Positions 63,327 through 64,000 of a stretch of 64,000 nucleotides of DNA are shown one piece after another. Origin of the DNA: Pseudacidovorax sp. (GTDB taxonomy: Bacteria > Pseudomonadota > Gammaproteobacteria > Burkholderiales > Burkholderiaceae_C). Within the stretch, counting starts at the first letter, position 1; each line of letters starts with the position of its first letter. The position numbers and the translations under genes were made by a program. The notes under the pieces were generated by a model. It did no database searches. It saw only the letters and a list, made by a program, of their open reading frames with translations, and was not told the DNA's origin. Location: contig NZ_JAGOPN010000002.1 in assembly GCF_017991995.1 (NCBI RefSeq), positions 62,001 through 126,000 on the forward strand, given 5' to 3'.

Positions 63327-63508
63327 TCCAGCACCTTCTTGGCGGCGCCCACGCCCAGGGCGGCCAGCACCACGAACACCACGGCCATCAGCAGGAACAG
63401 GCCGAACAGCAGCTTGGCGATGCCGGCGGCACCGGCGGCCACGCCGCCAAAACCCAGGGCACCCGCCACCAGAGCGATCAGGGCAAAGATCAGTGCGTAC
63501 TTGAGCAT
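63323..63508 (-). CDS. DUF1328 (YtjA-like) small membrane protein
   Basis: A 61-residue protein with two hydrophobic helices ([20 protein letters not shown] and [20 protein letters not shown]) joined by an Ala/Gly-rich turn. This is the DUF1328/YtjA family of stress-associated inner membrane peptides. AAGGAG lies 6-11 bases upstream of the ATG. Function is not known. Confidence 0.9.
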   Translation of the reverse strand: MLKYALIFALIALVAGALGFGGVAAGAAGIAKLLFGLFLLMAVVFVVLAALGVGAAKKVLD

Positions 63509-63737
63509 GGTTGACTCCTTTGTCGTCTCGTTGTGCGGCGAGCATTCGACTGAGCCTGCCGCGGTGCCTGAAGCGTAGTTGCGGCCTGTGCACCAAGCTG
63601 GACAGTGCCGCCCGCATGACCCCGTAGGACAAGCTCGCGCGCCGATCCAAGTACATTCGCGCTGCCGTGCAGGCCGCCACCGGACTGCACGCCACGCTCT
63701 CGCTTCCAGACCTTTTCCAACAGAAGGAGCCCTCTCC

Positions 63738-64000
63738 ATGAAGCTGTATTACTCCCCCGGCGCCTGCTCGCTCTCCCCGCACATCGCCCTGCGCGAAGCC
63801 GGCCTGGCCTTCGAGCCGGTGCTCGCCAGCACCAAGTCGCACAAGCTGCAGGATGGCACCGACTACTACGGCATCAATCCGCTGGGCTACGTGCCGATGC
63901 TGGAACTGGACGACGGTACCCGCCTGCGTGAAGGCCCGGCCATCGTGCAGTACATCGCCGACCAGGTCCCCACCAAGAATCTGGCGCCCGCCAACGGCAC
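63738..64000 (+). CDS. Glutathione S-transferase, N-terminal part (window edge)
   Basis: The first 87 residues of a glutathione transferase of the bacterial beta class run off the window. The thioredoxin-like domain begins [20 protein letters not shown] with the Cys10 used by beta-class enzymes, then [20 protein letters not shown] with the cis-Pro, then [20 protein letters not shown] lies 9-16 bases before the ATG. The intergenic region to DUF1328 (229 bases) shows no other gene. Confidence 0.9.
   Translation, partial: MKLYYSPGACSLSPHIALREAGLAFEPVLASTKSHKLQDGTDYYGINPLGYVPMLELDDGTRLREGPAIVQYIADQVPTKNLAPANG

Overview
The window is about 68-70% GC chromosomal DNA. Its gene content points to a Burkholderiales betaproteobacterium, most likely Comamonadaceae (Variovorax/Acidovorax/Xenophilus-like). 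The evidence is an aerobic benzoyl-CoA (box) pathway, Bug-type solute-binding proteins, Liv-type aromatic-acid ABC transporters, a phasin, and a parAB-rsmG-mnmG block carrying two parS sites. The last block usually lies near the replication origin. No rRNA, tRNA, CRISPR array, insertion sequence or intact prophage was seen.

Layout. 0-4.1 kb: the end of a ubiquinone-type hydroxylase and small genes (hemerythrin, a stress-type small protein, a membrane protein, a lipoprotein, an unknown protein). 4.1-7.5 kb: MFS transporter and acetoacetate-CoA ligase. 7.6-13.9 kb: an operon of TetR regulator, SsuABC-type ABC transporter with two permeases, cyclase-family hydrolase and fumarylacetoacetase, headed by two tandem operator-like palindromes. 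14.0-31.2 kb: the benzoate island. It holds MaoC and cupin genes and boxA-boxB-boxC on the minus strand, an embedded mazEF-type toxin-antitoxin pair, boxR, then DUF4863-boxD-bclA-hydrolase and a complete Liv-type ABC transporter on the plus strand. TGCA-type BoxR operator candidates lie in front of boxC and in the boxR/DUF4863 intergenic region. 31.2-37.1 kb: a Crp-type regulator diverges from a cluster of beta-keto acid cleavage enzyme, orphan solute-binding protein, hydroxyacyl dehydrogenase and feruloyl-CoA-synthase-like ligase, which looks like an uncharacterised acid catabolic route. 37.1-43.0 kb: a dimethylformamidase-like amidohydrolase overlapping a Bug solute-binding protein, a class III aminotransferase and a divergent LysR gene. 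43.0-56.3 kb: housekeeping and mixed genes (glutathione transferase, thioesterase, NCS2 permease, minCDE, phasin, amino-acid-binding protein, dadA, OmpW, LysR, cobalamin adenosyltransferase, D-lactate dehydrogenase-like, CsgG-like). 56.5-62.3 kb: parB, a hydrolase, parA, LysE, rsmG and mnmG. 62.3-64.0 kb: a vapBC-type pair, DUF1328 and a truncated glutathione transferase gene.

How it works together. Benzoate would be imported by the Liv-type system, activated by BclA, epoxidised by BoxAB, ring-opened by BoxC and oxidised by BoxD, with BoxR sensing benzoyl-CoA. Two other gene sets (fumarylacetoacetase and the beta-keto acid cleavage enzyme) belong to families that release acetoacetate, and an acetoacetate-CoA ligase lies in the same window. 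The most interesting unexplained parts are the 32-37 kb catabolic cluster, the 7.6-13.9 kb operon, the toxin-antitoxin pair inside the box locus, and several well-formed but unassigned palindromes.
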